In this document: positions 8,321-17,163 of the stretch, piece by piece
How positions within the stretch are numbered: the stretch's first letter is position 1
How the letters are laid out: each line of letters opens with the position of its first letter
NCBI GenBank assembly: GCA_001799365.1
Contig: MGTI01000020.1
Span: 319 to 60,620, forward strand
Direction: 5' to 3'
DNA from: Desulfobacterales bacterium GWB2_56_26
Lineage (GTDB): Bacteria > Desulfobacterota > Desulfobulbia > Desulfobulbales > Desulfocapsaceae
DNA length: 60,302 nucleotides
Made by a program: the position numbers and the translations under genes
The notes under the pieces: generated by a model
Databases searched by the model: none
The model's input: the letters and a program-made list of their open reading frames with translations, nothing else
Told to the model about the DNA's origin: nothing

Positions 8321-9409
8321 ATGGCTAAGCCCGCGGCCCTTCTTACCGTGAAAAAGATTGCCTGTTTTATCAGCCCGCACGGTTTTGGCCATGCCACCCG
8401 GGTCATTGCGGTGCTCGAAGCGCTCAGGCAGCTTCATCCCGACTGTCACGCCCACCTTTTTACCACCGCTTCCGAGACGCTCTTTGGTTCGCTCACCGAC
8501 TTCACCTACCACCCGGAGCCGGTCGATATCGGCCTGGTCCAGAGTTCGGCCCTGACCGTCGATATTGCGGCCACCTGCGTGGAACTTGACCAATTGCTGC
8601 CCTATTCGGCCGAGCGTCTCGCCAGACTTGCCGATCGGTGTGCCGGCTGTTCCATCATTCTCTGCGATATCGCTCCGTTGGGGATCGCTGTCGGACGGCT
8701 GGCGGGGATCCCCGTGGTATTGTTGGAGAGTTTCACCTGGGACTGGATCTATGAACCCTATTGCCGAAAATATCCCGAACTCCGGCGCCATGCCCGGTTT
8801 CTCGGCGATCTCTTTCAACGGGCTGATTACCGCATCCAGACGGAACCGCTCTGCCTGGAGGCTCGGCGGGATGTAGTCTGCGGTCCGATCTTTCGCCGCC
8901 TCCGGATGACAAGCGATAAAATCCGGACGCGCTTGAATGTCCGTGACAGGAGCCTCATTCTCATCACCCTGGGAGGCATCCTCCAGCAGCTGCCGGAACT
9001 GCGCCGCTTTGAGGATCAGCCCGATCTTTTCTTCGTCATTGCCGGCCAGCCGCATACCGAGCTGGTGGCGGAGAACTGTCTGCTCCTGCAGCGCGATACC
9101 GACCTGGGCCATCCCGACCTGATCGACGCCGCCGACCTGGTGGTATGCAAGGCGGGCTATTCCACTATTGCCGAGTGTTGCCAGGCGGGTGCCAGGGTCA
9201 TCGTTATCGGCCGGGACGATTACCCGGAATCACCACCCTTACAAAGCTACGTGAAAAGAGTTTTGGGAGGGGTATCGATCACCGCGGAGCAGTATGAATG
9301 GGGTGACTGGCTGCCTCTTGCCCGGGAGCTTTTATCGCGTCGAAAACCCGCTCCGGCAGCGGAGAATGGGGCTGACAGGGTTGCCGCCTTTCTCGGTAGT
9401 CTGCTGTAA
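8321..9409 (+). CDS. Glycosyltransferase-like protein (GT-B fold, L-arabinokinase N-domain-like)
   Basis: A 362-residue protein with an N-terminal Rossmann-like start IACFISPHGFGHATR. This glycine-rich GHA motif is typical of GT28/UDP-glycosyltransferase-like proteins and of the N-terminal domain of plant-type L-arabinokinases. The C-terminal half has LILITLGG (about residue 215), VIAGQP and DLVVCKAGYSTIAECCQAGARVIVIGRDDYPES, the expected nucleotide-sugar binding region of GT-B enzymes. No signal peptide or membrane segment is seen. The ATG at 8321 was chosen over 8300, and a GTG at 8348 is also possible. It may be cotranscribed with the YchF-like gene. The sugar donor and acceptor are unknown. 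Confidence 0.65.
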   Translation: MAKPAALLTVKKIACFISPHGFGHATRVIAVLEALRQLHPDCHAHLFTTASETLFGSLTDFTYHPEPVDIGLVQSSALTVDIAATCVELDQLLPYSAERLARLADRCAGCSIILCDIAPLGIAVGRLAGIPVVLLESFTWDWIYEPYCRKYPELRRHARFLGDLFQRADYRIQTEPLCLEARRDVVCGPIFRRLRMTSDKIRTRLNVRDRSLILITLGGILQQLPELRRFEDQPDLFFVIAGQPHTELVAENCLLLQRDTDLGHPDLIDAADLVVCKAGYSTIAECCQAGARVIVIGRDDYPESPPLQSYVKRVLGGVSITAEQYEWGDWLPLARELLSRRKPAPAAENGADRVAAFLGSLL

Positions 9410-9436
9410 ACAGAAAAAACTGAGGCAAATCTTTCG

Positions 9437-9943
9437 CTATATAATGATAAACGAAGGATCGTCGTGCAGGGAGATCACCCGCCAGTCCTCGCCCTGATGG
9501 TCGAAATCGGCAATCTTGTCGATATCCATCTTCAGATAGGTCCCCTTCCCCTCTACCGCGACCGTCCCGTCGGCGAGAAGTATCTCCCCCTCTCCCTGAA
9601 AGGACCTCTTGCCTTCTGAAACTATCCGGCCCAACACCCGAATTTCCTCGTCGATCGGCACCGGTTTTCGGAGCTTCATGGAAAAGTCGACAGTCACCCC
9701 CCAGATATTGTCGGAGTATCTGAGCATGATGGCCCGGCCGATGGTTTCATCGAGGATCGTGGCGGCAATGCCGCCGTGCAGGCGTCCGGGGTAGCCCTGG
9801 TGTTCCTGAGCCGGGCGGAAGAGGGCGATCAGCCGCTCGTCTTCGAGTTCGAAAAATCTGCTCTTCAAACCAAAACCGTTATTCAGGCCGCAGACGAAAC
9901 ACATCCGGGAGTTGGGTTGTTTCTTTGTTATGTTCAGGCGCAT
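9437..9943 (-). CDS. PaaI-like hotdog-fold thioesterase
   Basis: A 168-residue single hotdog domain. The signature CFVCGLNNGFGLKSRF at residues 15-30 is followed by FRPAQEHQGYPGRLHGGIAATILDE, in which HGG and the acidic residue of ILDE are the usual thioesterase site. VTVDFSMKLRKPVPIDEE is the long-helix and strand region. Such proteins hydrolyse acyl-CoA or acyl-ACP; the substrate cannot be read from sequence. It is the last gene of a leftward set that begins with an OleA-like thiolase, so a link with fatty-acyl chemistry is conceivable but unproven. Confidence 0.8.
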   Translation of the reverse strand: MRLNITKKQPNSRMCFVCGLNNGFGLKSRFFELEDERLIALFRPAQEHQGYPGRLHGGIAATILDETIGRAIMLRYSDNIWGVTVDFSMKLRKPVPIDEEIRVLGRIVSEGKRSFQGEGEILLADGTVAVEGKGTYLKMDIDKIADFDHQGEDWRVISLHDDPSFIII

Positions 9944-9964
9944 GGCTTTCGCTATATTGGTTGG

Positions 9965-10570
9965 TTACTCGATGGTCGGAGGTCCTTTGACGATCATCTC
10001 GGCAATGGTCATTTTCACCTTCGGTACAAGATGGCGCTTGTTCTCCAGGAGCCGGTTTTCCAGCAAGGCGAACCGGCGCAGCAGCGGCGTGCGTTCCACC
10101 TCGGGGGGACCACCTTCCCGAAATCGGGCGCCGACTATCTCCTGGCAGCTGAAGCAGCCCGGGAAGTGCATGGTATGGCCGTCCGGACGGGTCAGGGAGG
10201 CCGGCACGCCGTGGGTTCTGCAGACCAGCAGGCGATGGGTGTAGAGCACACAGAGTCCCTGCTCGTTCAACGGACACATGACCTGCGGTCTATCGCCCTT
10301 CCCAAGGGCCTCCCCGCACTGCGCAAGCCAAGCCTGCGAACGGCGAACCAGCTCTTCCTGCCGGGCCGGCTCAAGTTGTCTCACTCCCACCCAGAGATAG
10401 GCCCACTCCGCATAGGTGTGGTGCAGAAAGTAGGAATCGCAGCAGTTATCCGGACAGCCGATGCAGGAAAAATTCAACTCACCCGCCACCCGTTCGTACT
10501 CCAGCTGGAGCTGCCGGTAAATCTCTTCCAGTTCGTCAACCATTGAAGCCGGCAGAATCACTTCTTTCAT
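9965..10570 (-). CDS. YkgJ-type cysteine-cluster protein, second copy
   Basis: A 201-residue protein from the ATG at 10570, which overlaps the upstream gene's stop as ATGA; the longer open frame to 10705 is not needed. The cysteine cluster CIGCPDNCCDSYF occurs near residues 35-47. It is followed by CPLNEQGLCVLYTHRLLVCRTHG and a C-terminal CFSCQE. This is the same family as the protein at 1547-2266 but with low overall similarity. A metal or Fe-S cluster is likely; the reaction is unknown. The tight coupling to the AMMECR1-domain gene suggests a shared redox or modification role. Confidence 0.72.
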   Translation of the reverse strand: MKEVILPASMVDELEEIYRQLQLEYERVAGELNFSCIGCPDNCCDSYFLHHTYAEWAYLWVGVRQLEPARQEELVRRSQAWLAQCGEALGKGDRPQVMCPLNEQGLCVLYTHRLLVCRTHGVPASLTRPDGHTMHFPGCFSCQEIVGARFREGGPPEVERTPLLRRFALLENRLLENKRHLVPKVKMTIAEMIVKGPPTIE

Positions 10571-11139
10571 GGCCTGTCCTCGGCAAAACATTGGACCAGA
10601 TAGGTTTCGATCGAGAGAATTTTCTTCCGCCAGCTCTTTTTCGCCAGGCCGGCCTTCTGACAAAGATGGTCCAAAAACTCCTCGGGCAGGGGAAGCTGCT
10701 CCCAAACCTGAGGCAGAAAGGTGGCGCTGCGCCAGCCGTCGCGAAGAATCACGCCGTCCTTGCCCGGCCGCAGCTTTCTCAACAGATCGTCACCATTTTC
10801 GTACTCCAGAGGGCGGGGTTGGGAGAGAATGGAGATATCGATATGCAGGTGCGGCAATTCGGCTGCTTGTAGAGGGGGGAACCGGTGATCATGAAAGGCG
10901 GCGTTGACGGCGTTATCGCGGATACCGTCCCACAAAGTGCCGACAGGGGTCAGGTTGCCGATGCATCCCCGGAGGTTGCCGGCAATTTTCAAGGTGACAA
11001 AGGTCGCCGCCCTCTCGGAAAAGACAGGATCATCCGGTGTCTGCACCAATCGGCCGCCGGTCAAGCTGCTCTCCAGGATTTTTCTCGCCAGGCAAAGCAA
11101 TTGTCGTCCCTGCTCGAGACTCAGCAGATTGTCCTCCAT
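10567..11139 (-). CDS. amrA: AmmeMemoRadiSam system protein A (AMMECR1 domain)
   Basis: A 190-residue AMMECR1-domain protein. The hallmark is NLRGCIGNLTP (the LRGCIG motif) at about residues 55-65. RDNAVNAAFHDHRFPPLQAAELPHLHIDISILS and the C-terminal PQVWEQLP...FLDHLCQKAGL are also typical. The ATG at 11139 lies three bases after the stop of the OleA-like gene; a GTG at 11148 would overlap it. The family is usually encoded with a Memo-domain protein and a radical SAM enzyme (AmmeMemoRadiSam genes), and neither is in this window. Biochemical function is undefined. Confidence 0.85.
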   Translation of the reverse strand: MEDNLLSLEQGRQLLCLARKILESSLTGGRLVQTPDDPVFSERAATFVTLKIAGNLRGCIGNLTPVGTLWDGIRDNAVNAAFHDHRFPPLQAAELPHLHIDISILSQPRPLEYENGDDLLRKLRPGKDGVILRDGWRSATFLPQVWEQLPLPEEFLDHLCQKAGLAKKSWRKKILSIETYLVQCFAEDRP

Positions 11140-11141
11140 GG

Positions 11142-12179
11142 TTACCACTCGACCCCCAGCATCATGCAGTTGATACCGCTGCCGATCCCGAGCAGGGCAC
11201 CCTTCTGGCCGGGCTGAAAGGCTCCCCGCTCCATGGCCATGGCCATGGTAATGGGTGCCGAAACCGACCCCACGTTGCCCAGAATATCGAGGGTTTCAAA
11301 GTTTTTCTCCGCCGCAAGACCCAACCTCTCAAACAACAGCTTGGCGTGGGCGGAGCCGACTTGATGACAGAAAAACCGGTCGACATCCCCGGCCCGCCAT
11401 CCCGACCGCTCCGAGAAGATCTGCCAGGTCAGCTCGGCGGTCTCCACCCCCCGGTGGAGCAGCTCCTCGGAGTTGGTGGCCATGAGCGTGGTTCCCACCC
11501 CCTTCTGGCCGCCGTGACAGAGATCCGAGTGGACGGTATTGGCCTGCCACGCCCCATGAACCAGCCGGGGTTTCTGCTCATTCTGCGAGGCTCGCCGCAT
11601 CAGCAGCCCGACCGAGCCGGAGCCGATGGTCAGCGAAGCAAAGGCCGGCTTGATGGTCTTTCGGCTGAGCGACTCATCCCCCAGGAGGGTGAGCAGGGTC
11701 GATTCCAACAGTTCTTCGGCAGTCTCGCCGGACACGATCAGGCCGTTTTGCACCTGCCCCAGTTCGATCATATTGGCCAGCATCACCATGCCGTCAAGAA
11801 ACCCCAGACAGGCGTTGGAAATATCGAAGATCAGAGCGTCCCGGGACAGGCCGAGCTTTTCATGGACAAACGAGGCGGTGGCCGGCTCCATCATATCCCG
11901 GGAAACGGAGGTGAAAATGAGGCATTCCACCTCGGTCGCGGCAAGCCCCGCCTTGCCCAGCACCTGGCGGCCGGCCAGGGTGGCGGCCTCGCTGGGCCGA
12001 GTACCAGCAGGCCAGAGACGCCGCTGGCGAATGCCGCTCATCAATTCCAGTCTCCCGGCCGGGAGACGCAAACGCCGATACACCGCAGCGAGTCGTTCCT
12101 CGATCTGATCGGAGGTAACGATCCGCGGAGGCAGCTCGTAGCCAAAGGTATCGAGGCAGACATGTGAATACTGAATCAT
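11142..12179 (-). CDS. OleA-like 3-oxoacyl-ACP synthase III family thiolase
   Basis: A 345-residue thiolase-fold condensing enzyme. The nucleophile Cys124 sits in ISNACLGFLDG, the catalytic His in FFCHQVGSAHAK and the Asn in ILGNVGSVSAP; the C-terminus ends GIGSGINCMMLGVEW. The block TSVSRDMMEPATAS places a Glu at residue 98, exactly 26 residues before the Cys. This is the relative position of the Glu I recall as diagnostic of OleA, which performs head-to-head Claisen condensation of two fatty acyl-CoAs. Canonical FabH lacks it. No oleB, oleC or oleD homologue is visible nearby, so a long-chain olefin pathway cannot be claimed. It heads a leftward unit with the AMMECR1, cysteine-cluster and hotdog genes. 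Confidence 0.82.
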   Translation of the reverse strand: MIQYSHVCLDTFGYELPPRIVTSDQIEERLAAVYRRLRLPAGRLELMSGIRQRRLWPAGTRPSEAATLAGRQVLGKAGLAATEVECLIFTSVSRDMMEPATASFVHEKLGLSRDALIFDISNACLGFLDGMVMLANMIELGQVQNGLIVSGETAEELLESTLLTLLGDESLSRKTIKPAFASLTIGSGSVGLLMRRASQNEQKPRLVHGAWQANTVHSDLCHGGQKGVGTTLMATNSEELLHRGVETAELTWQIFSERSGWRAGDVDRFFCHQVGSAHAKLLFERLGLAAEKNFETLDILGNVGSVSAPITMAMAMERGAFQPGQKGALLGIGSGINCMMLGVEW

Positions 12180-12326
12180 ACGAATATAAATGAAATTGCA
12201 CCCATTGCGAATGGGGCAAGATAACCGTCCTTAAATTTGGAAAAAGGGATATTGTCCGGGATCGGGGACGGCCCGGCTTCATCCACCCCCGATAAGCGGC
12301 AGGGAAAAAACGTCCAGCCGCACGAC

Positions 12327-14036
12327 TTAAGCCTTGGCGCAAACCTCCAGGTGTTTCAGGATCTTGTCCTGGGTCACCGGACGCGCCAGACAGGCATCGA
12401 AGCCGCAATCCTTGACGGCGGCAAAATCGTTCTCCTCGCCGATCCCGAGAACAAAGGCCCGCTGCCCCGAATACTCCTCCAGCTGCCGGAGAATCTTGGC
12501 CGCCTTGAGGCTTTCCAGCTGCGGCGTCGACACGTCGAGCAGAATGAGGTCGAAATGAGAGAGAGAGGCCTCATACATTGCCGATCTTCTGGTTTCAGCG
12601 ATGGTCACCTGCCAGCCGGCTTCGATGAGGGTGCGAAGGACGATGCCCTGACTTACCGGGTCGCCGTCCACCACCAGAGCCCGCCGGGTAAGAAATTTGG
12701 CCAGCACCTCGATCAACTGGGTCCTTTCCAGCGGCTTCGGTAGATAATCATCCATGCCGGCCTGCAGACACTTCTCCCGGTCTCCCGGCATCGCCTGGGC
12801 GGTAAGGGCAATGATGTCCAGGTGACCTCCGTGTTTGCGTTCATGCTTTCTGATAGCCCGGGTGGCTTCAAGACCATCCATGCCCTCCATCTGTACATCC
12901 ATGAGCACCAGCTGGTATTTACCGCTGCACGCCTCTTGTACCGCTTCCCTGCCATTGTCGACCGAGGTGACCGCGACGCCCAGCTGGGAGAGAATCGTCT
13001 CGATCAGCACCCGGTTGATGTACTCATCTTCGGCGAGGAGGACCTTTGCGCCCTTCAGCTCATAGGTTACGTTTTCAGCGATGTTTTCGATGGTACTGTT
13101 GGTCTTCTCGGCAAAACTCGAAAAGTCCGAAACCTCTTTAAAGGGGAGGATAAACCAGAAGGTCGAGCCGTCGGGGCCGCTTTCTACCCCAATCTCCCCG
13201 CCCATCAGTTTGACCAGCTGGGAAGAGACGGTCAGGCCGAGTCCGGTGGTGCCGACCGACAGCGGCATCGTCGCGACGAGACCGTCTGGCCGGTGCTTGA
13301 AATACTGCGATATGAGTTCCAGTTTGTCCGGCGCGATGCCACAGCCGGTATCACTCACGCTGAACTTCAACAGCAGCGTATTGCCGATGGTATAGCCGCC
13401 GTTCTCGATCCTGATGGCCACGGCGCCCTGATCCGTGTACTTGATGCCGTTGTTCACCAGGTTGGTGAGGATCTGCACCAGACGATTGGGATCGCCATGG
13501 ACGAAGGCGGGAACATCGGGATCGATGGCGCAGGTGAGGTCGAGGTTTTTTCCTTTGGCGGCCTGGTGCAGGACATAGAGGTCGTGGTCGAGGCTCTCTT
13601 TAAGGTTGAAATCTTCCGGTTCGATCTCCAATTCGCCGTTTTCAATCCGCGAAAAATCGAGAACCTCGTTGACAACCACCAGCAGCCGGTCAACCGAGGA
13701 GCTGACCATTTCCAGGTAGAGCCGTTGTTCGGGCGACAATTCGGTTTCGAGCACAAGATCGGTCATGCCGATAATCCCGTTCATGGACGACCGGATTTCA
13801 TGACTGACATTCTCCAGAAAAACGCTCTTTACCCGGCTGGCGAGCTGCGCCCTGGCGAGACCCGACTCGCAGCTGTCCAGGTCCATCACCTCCTGCTCGG
13901 CTCTCTTGCCGCTGATGATGGCCTGCACGGCCCGTTTTTTCAGCAGATCGTTGCTCTTCTTCTGCCGTGCCAGCTGCTTCTGCAGATCTTCAACCTGTCG
14001 TTGAAGAATTTCGTTCTCCGCCACTTGTCCCCCCAT
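12327..14036 (-). CDS. Hybrid histidine kinase without sensor domain (HisKA-HATPase-REC-REC)
   Basis: A 569-residue soluble kinase. Residues 1-60 are a predicted coiled coil with no transmembrane or PAS segment. HisKA holds the phosphoacceptor His79 in NVSHEIRSSMNG, where the usual Pro after the Arg-Thr/Ser is replaced by Ser. HATPase_c has the N box (LTNLVNNGIKYTD), G1 (DTGCGI) and G2 (TGLGLTVSSQLV). REC1 has LLAEDE, LVLMDVQM and the Lys of DYLPKPLE. REC2 has LVVDGD and LILLDVS, but the conserved Lys is Arg (CLARPV), so it may be inactive or atypical. It overlaps the Hpt gene by 47 bases and forms a phosphorelay with the Hpt and single-receiver genes upstream. Confidence 0.9.
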   Translation of the reverse strand: MGGQVAENEILQRQVEDLQKQLARQKKSNDLLKKRAVQAIISGKRAEQEVMDLDSCESGLARAQLASRVKSVFLENVSHEIRSSMNGIIGMTDLVLETELSPEQRLYLEMVSSSVDRLLVVVNEVLDFSRIENGELEIEPEDFNLKESLDHDLYVLHQAAKGKNLDLTCAIDPDVPAFVHGDPNRLVQILTNLVNNGIKYTDQGAVAIRIENGGYTIGNTLLLKFSVSDTGCGIAPDKLELISQYFKHRPDGLVATMPLSVGTTGLGLTVSSQLVKLMGGEIGVESGPDGSTFWFILPFKEVSDFSSFAEKTNSTIENIAENVTYELKGAKVLLAEDEYINRVLIETILSQLGVAVTSVDNGREAVQEACSGKYQLVLMDVQMEGMDGLEATRAIRKHERKHGGHLDIIALTAQAMPGDREKCLQAGMDDYLPKPLERTQLIEVLAKFLTRRALVVDGDPVSQGIVLRTLIEAGWQVTIAETRRSAMYEASLSHFDLILLDVSTPQLESLKAAKILRQLEEYSGQRAFVLGIGEENDFAAVKDCGFDACLARPVTQDKILKHLEVCAKA

Positions 14037-14445
14037 GCTTTGCTTGTTCCGCCATCCCTTCCGTATAAGAAAGGATGACAGCCATACCTTTCTCCAGTGC
14101 CTCGACCGCCGCCGCGTAATCGACCTGTTCGCCGTCCGTCAGTTTTTTCTCGAGCTCTTTGGTATAAGCCGCCCACTCCGCTTCCCCCATGTTCAACAAC
14201 AATCCTTTGAGACTATGAAAAACGAGAGTAAACCGGGTTTCCGGCTCCGTCCCCTCCAGAATATCGTGGGCACTGGCGAGCGCCTGGTTCAAGGACTTCG
14301 AGGAGCTGACCAGCATTGTTTCAACCTGGGTTTCATTCAGCATATAGGTTCGCCTGAAATGATCCCGGAGTCTATCGAGAACCAGAGGTGTGGGAACGCT
14401 CATATCTGTTGCCTTCGCAGCTTTTTCAGTACTGTCGGTTGACAC
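13990..14445 (-). CDS. Histidine phosphotransfer (Hpt) domain protein
   Basis: A 151-residue mostly helical protein. The Hpt signature HSLKGLLLNMG (about residues 77-87) supplies the phosphorylatable His in an HxxKG context, followed by AAYTKELEKKL. An N-terminal helix pair (about residues 20-60) precedes it, and a low-complexity tail (GGTSGGERNSS) ends it. The gene overlaps the 5' end of the hybrid kinase gene and follows the receiver gene by 29 bases, so it should pass phosphate between the kinase's REC domain and the single receiver. The output of the relay is not in this cluster. Confidence 0.82.
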   Translation of the reverse strand: MSTDSTEKAAKATDMSVPTPLVLDRLRDHFRRTYMLNETQVETMLVSSSKSLNQALASAHDILEGTEPETRFTLVFHSLKGLLLNMGEAEWAAYTKELEKKLTDGEQVDYAAAVEALEKGMAVILSYTEGMAEQAKHGGTSGGERNSSTTG

Positions 14446-14474
14446 TTCCGTCCTGTCCGACAGAAGTGGAGGAA

Positions 14475-14876
14475 TCAGGGAATCAACCCCAGCTCCTTGA
14501 TATGACTTATCAGTTTTGTTCTGTCCAGCGGCTTGGTGAGATACGCCTCACACTGCCCCTGGCGAAAGGCTTTCATGATGTTTTTCGAGTCGTCAATCGC
14601 CGTAACCATAATGACCTTGGTGGTGTCCAAGCCTTTGATACCTCGCAACGCCTCCAATTTTCTCAACTCCAGCAAAGCCTCCTGGCCATCCAGGACAGGC
14701 ATCATAATATCCAGGCAGACAAGGTCGTAGCGATCGTTTTCCTCAAATGCTCTTTCTATGGCATCCAATGCTTCACGCCCGTTCACGGCCACATGACACA
14801 CCCCATATTCCGACAACAGGGTCGACAGAAGCGATCTGGCCAAAAAATCATCTTCAACGATTAAGGTCTTCATCAT
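14475..14876 (-). CDS. Single-domain response regulator (CheY-like receiver)
   Basis: A 133-residue stand-alone receiver. The acidic pair is LIVEDD, the phospho-Asp lies in LVCLDIMMPVLDG (about residue 57), the Thr in IMVTAIDD and the Lys in AYLTKPLDR. There is no output domain, so it acts by protein contact or as a phosphate sink. It is the first gene of the leftward receiver-Hpt-kinase set. The insert RKLEALRGIKGLDTTK before beta-4 is slightly longer than in CheY. Confidence 0.9.
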   Translation of the reverse strand: MMKTLIVEDDFLARSLLSTLLSEYGVCHVAVNGREALDAIERAFEENDRYDLVCLDIMMPVLDGQEALLELRKLEALRGIKGLDTTKVIMVTAIDDSKNIMKAFRQGQCEAYLTKPLDRTKLISHIKELGLIP

Positions 14877-15033
14877 GTTCTCTATTGTGCCAAAGTCGAT
14901 TCTTTAAGGATTTCAGCAAATGGCAATTTTTCCCGGCTGGCGATATACCGTCTAATAATATCACGATCGCACGGCCAAGGGAAATATTTTACAAGAATGG
15001 ATTAGGACCCGGCAGAGAAACTTGCGTCCGTCT

Positions 15034-17163
15034 TCACGGCCTGTGCCGCACTTCCCAACACCTGTGAATTCGTTGATTTCGCGAAAAATCAAAAGCTAGA
15101 GAATCACGGGAAATATCAGTGACGAGATACTGTTCACCGAGATCCCCGTCGAGTTCGAATCTCCGGAAGTTGGTGGAGAAGATCAAGACTCCCTCCCCGG
15201 CAAGACGCGACATGGCTTTATGGATAAGATTGCCATGATCCTGCTGAACATCGAAGACCCTTTTCTCCTTTTTGGTGTTGGAGAAGGTTGGCGGATCGAC
15301 AAAGATCAAATCGAAGGTCGATCTGCACTCTGCAAGCCACGCAAGACAATCCGCCTGCTCCACACGATTGTTGACTTCCCCCAGGCCGTTTAAGGCAAAG
15401 TTCATTCTGGCCCATTGCAGATAGGTGGCGGAGAGGTCCACCGTCACGGTGCCGGCGGCGCCCCCCATGGCCGCGTGGACAGTCGCCGTTCCGGTATAAC
15501 CAAAGAGATTGAGAAACCTTTTGCCGCGGGCCATCCCGAAGATGCGCTCGCGCACCGGCCGGTGATCGAGGAAGAGACCGGTATCGAGGTAGTCGGTAAA
15601 ATTGACGAGAAACGAGCAGGCCCCCTCGCGCACTTCGTACATCTTCCGCTGGTCCCCTTTCTTCTCATACTGTTTCTTTCCTTTCTGACGTTCTCTGGTC
15701 TTCAGAAAGACCCGGTCCGAACGTAGTCCCAGGATTTCCTTGACCGTTTTGACGGCGAAAGCAAACCTCATCGCCGCAAGCTCGGGATCCACAGTTTTCG
15801 GTGGGGCATACTCCTGGATATGAGCCCACTTGCCATAGAGATCGACAGTGAGATTGAAGTCCGGCAGATCCCGGTCATACACCCGAAAACAGGAAACGCC
15901 TTGCCGGCTCGCCCACTTGAGGATCTGGCCGAGATTCTTTCTCAGCCTGTTGCCGAAATCATTGTCCCTTTCCTCCCCACTCGGCGCTTTCGGCTGCCAC
16001 ACAAACTCTTGCACCCCTTCCTGCGGTACCTCGCCGGTCAGTAGCCGGCAAGGGATCGGACCGTTAAACAGCCTATACTTGTTCTGCCAGGGCAGGCCGA
16101 AACTGTCCGTCAATTCAGGGTTGGAGAGAAATACCCCGGTTTTCCAGCCTGGAAATCGCTGGCGGAGAATCCGTCCGTAGCCTCGGTACAGGTGTGCAAC
16201 CAGTTCTTTTTCCGAAAGTCGTTCGCCGTAGGGCAGATTGACGAGCAGCATGCCGGTGTTGCCCGGGGGCGGCGCGAGTGTGGCAAGTTCGGCCTGATGC
16301 ACCTTGATATACTGATCAAGACCGGCCCGTTCGATGTTTTTTCTGGCCGCGGCAACGGCGACCGGATCGCAGTCGTAGCCGATGAGAAGCGGCCATTTTT
16401 TTTGGCTGCCCTGCTCCTCTTTCTCGACCGCCTCGGTAACCAGCGAGCGCCACAGGTCGTCATCGTGGCCAAGCCACCCCCAAAAGCCGAAGTAGCTGCG
16501 CGACAGGCCCGGGGCTGAATCGCCGTACATCATGGCAGCCTCGATAAGCAGAGTCCCGGTGCCGCACATCGGGTCGATGAGCACCACCGGCTCCTTTTGC
16601 CAACCACTCAGCGCGACTATTGCCGCACCGAGAGTCTCCTTCAGCGGAGCCTTTCCCGAAAGATCCCGATAGCCCCTGCGGTGCAGGCTTTCACCGGAAA
16701 GATCGAGGGATATCGTCGCAAGATTCTTTTCCACATGCAGATGAATCTGCACATCCGGCCGGTCGGTTTTCACCGAAGGCCGCTTGCCGGTCTTTTCGCG
16801 AAAATGGTCGGCGAGCGCATCCTTGACCTTGAGTGCCGCATACTGGCTATGGGTAAGTACCGCATCTCCGGACAGGGTGCAACTCACGGCAAAGGTGGTG
16901 TCCGCGGTGAGATGATTTTGCCAATCGATGGTCAGGGCCCGGGCGTAAAGTTCGGCTTCGCTGCCTATGGAAAACCGGCTCAATTCGAGAAAAATCCGGG
17001 AAGCGAATCGCGACCACAGACAACAGCGATAGGCGGAAAGAAGGGTCCCCCGCCAGCGCACCAGGCCTGTGCCGGACTGCACGTCCTGGCCACCGCAGGA
17101 CTCGACTTCCTCCCGCACCAGGCCTTCGAGCCCTGCAGCACAGCCCGCCACCAATTCATGCAT
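15034..17163 (-). CDS. rlmL: Bifunctional 23S rRNA guanine methyltransferase RlmKL
   Basis: A two-headed rRNA methyltransferase; in E. coli RlmL makes m2G2445 and RlmK makes m7G2069 in 23S rRNA. The ATG at 17163, preceded by AAGGTGG, gives 709 residues, normal for the fusion; an in-frame ATG at 17190 is an alternative. Domain order is a THUMP region (about 40-155), then the RlmL methyltransferase with LIDPMCGTGTLLIEAAMM and LLVNLPYGERL. The RlmK methyltransferase follows, with FLNLFGYTGTATVHAAMG and DLIFVDPPTFSNTKKEKR. It is divergent from pal. Confidence 0.93.
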   Translation of the reverse strand: MHELVAGCAAGLEGLVREEVESCGGQDVQSGTGLVRWRGTLLSAYRCCLWSRFASRIFLELSRFSIGSEAELYARALTIDWQNHLTADTTFAVSCTLSGDAVLTHSQYAALKVKDALADHFREKTGKRPSVKTDRPDVQIHLHVEKNLATISLDLSGESLHRRGYRDLSGKAPLKETLGAAIVALSGWQKEPVVLIDPMCGTGTLLIEAAMMYGDSAPGLSRSYFGFWGWLGHDDDLWRSLVTEAVEKEEQGSQKKWPLLIGYDCDPVAVAAARKNIERAGLDQYIKVHQAELATLAPPPGNTGMLLVNLPYGERLSEKELVAHLYRGYGRILRQRFPGWKTGVFLSNPELTDSFGLPWQNKYRLFNGPIPCRLLTGEVPQEGVQEFVWQPKAPSGEERDNDFGNRLRKNLGQILKWASRQGVSCFRVYDRDLPDFNLTVDLYGKWAHIQEYAPPKTVDPELAAMRFAFAVKTVKEILGLRSDRVFLKTRERQKGKKQYEKKGDQRKMYEVREGACSFLVNFTDYLDTGLFLDHRPVRERIFGMARGKRFLNLFGYTGTATVHAAMGGAAGTVTVDLSATYLQWARMNFALNGLGEVNNRVEQADCLAWLAECRSTFDLIFVDPPTFSNTKKEKRVFDVQQDHGNLIHKAMSRLAGEGVLIFSTNFRRFELDGDLGEQYLVTDISRDSLAFDFSRNQRIHRCWEVRHRP

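Noticed and set aside
11037-12167. Long open frame (376 codons) antisense to the OleA-like gene
   Set aside because: Same reason: the thiolase motifs are on the minus strand and this frame has no recognisable domain.
12822-14078. Long open frame (418 codons) antisense to the hybrid kinase gene
   Set aside because: The kinase has all expected motifs on the other strand; this frame is low-complexity and unlike any family.
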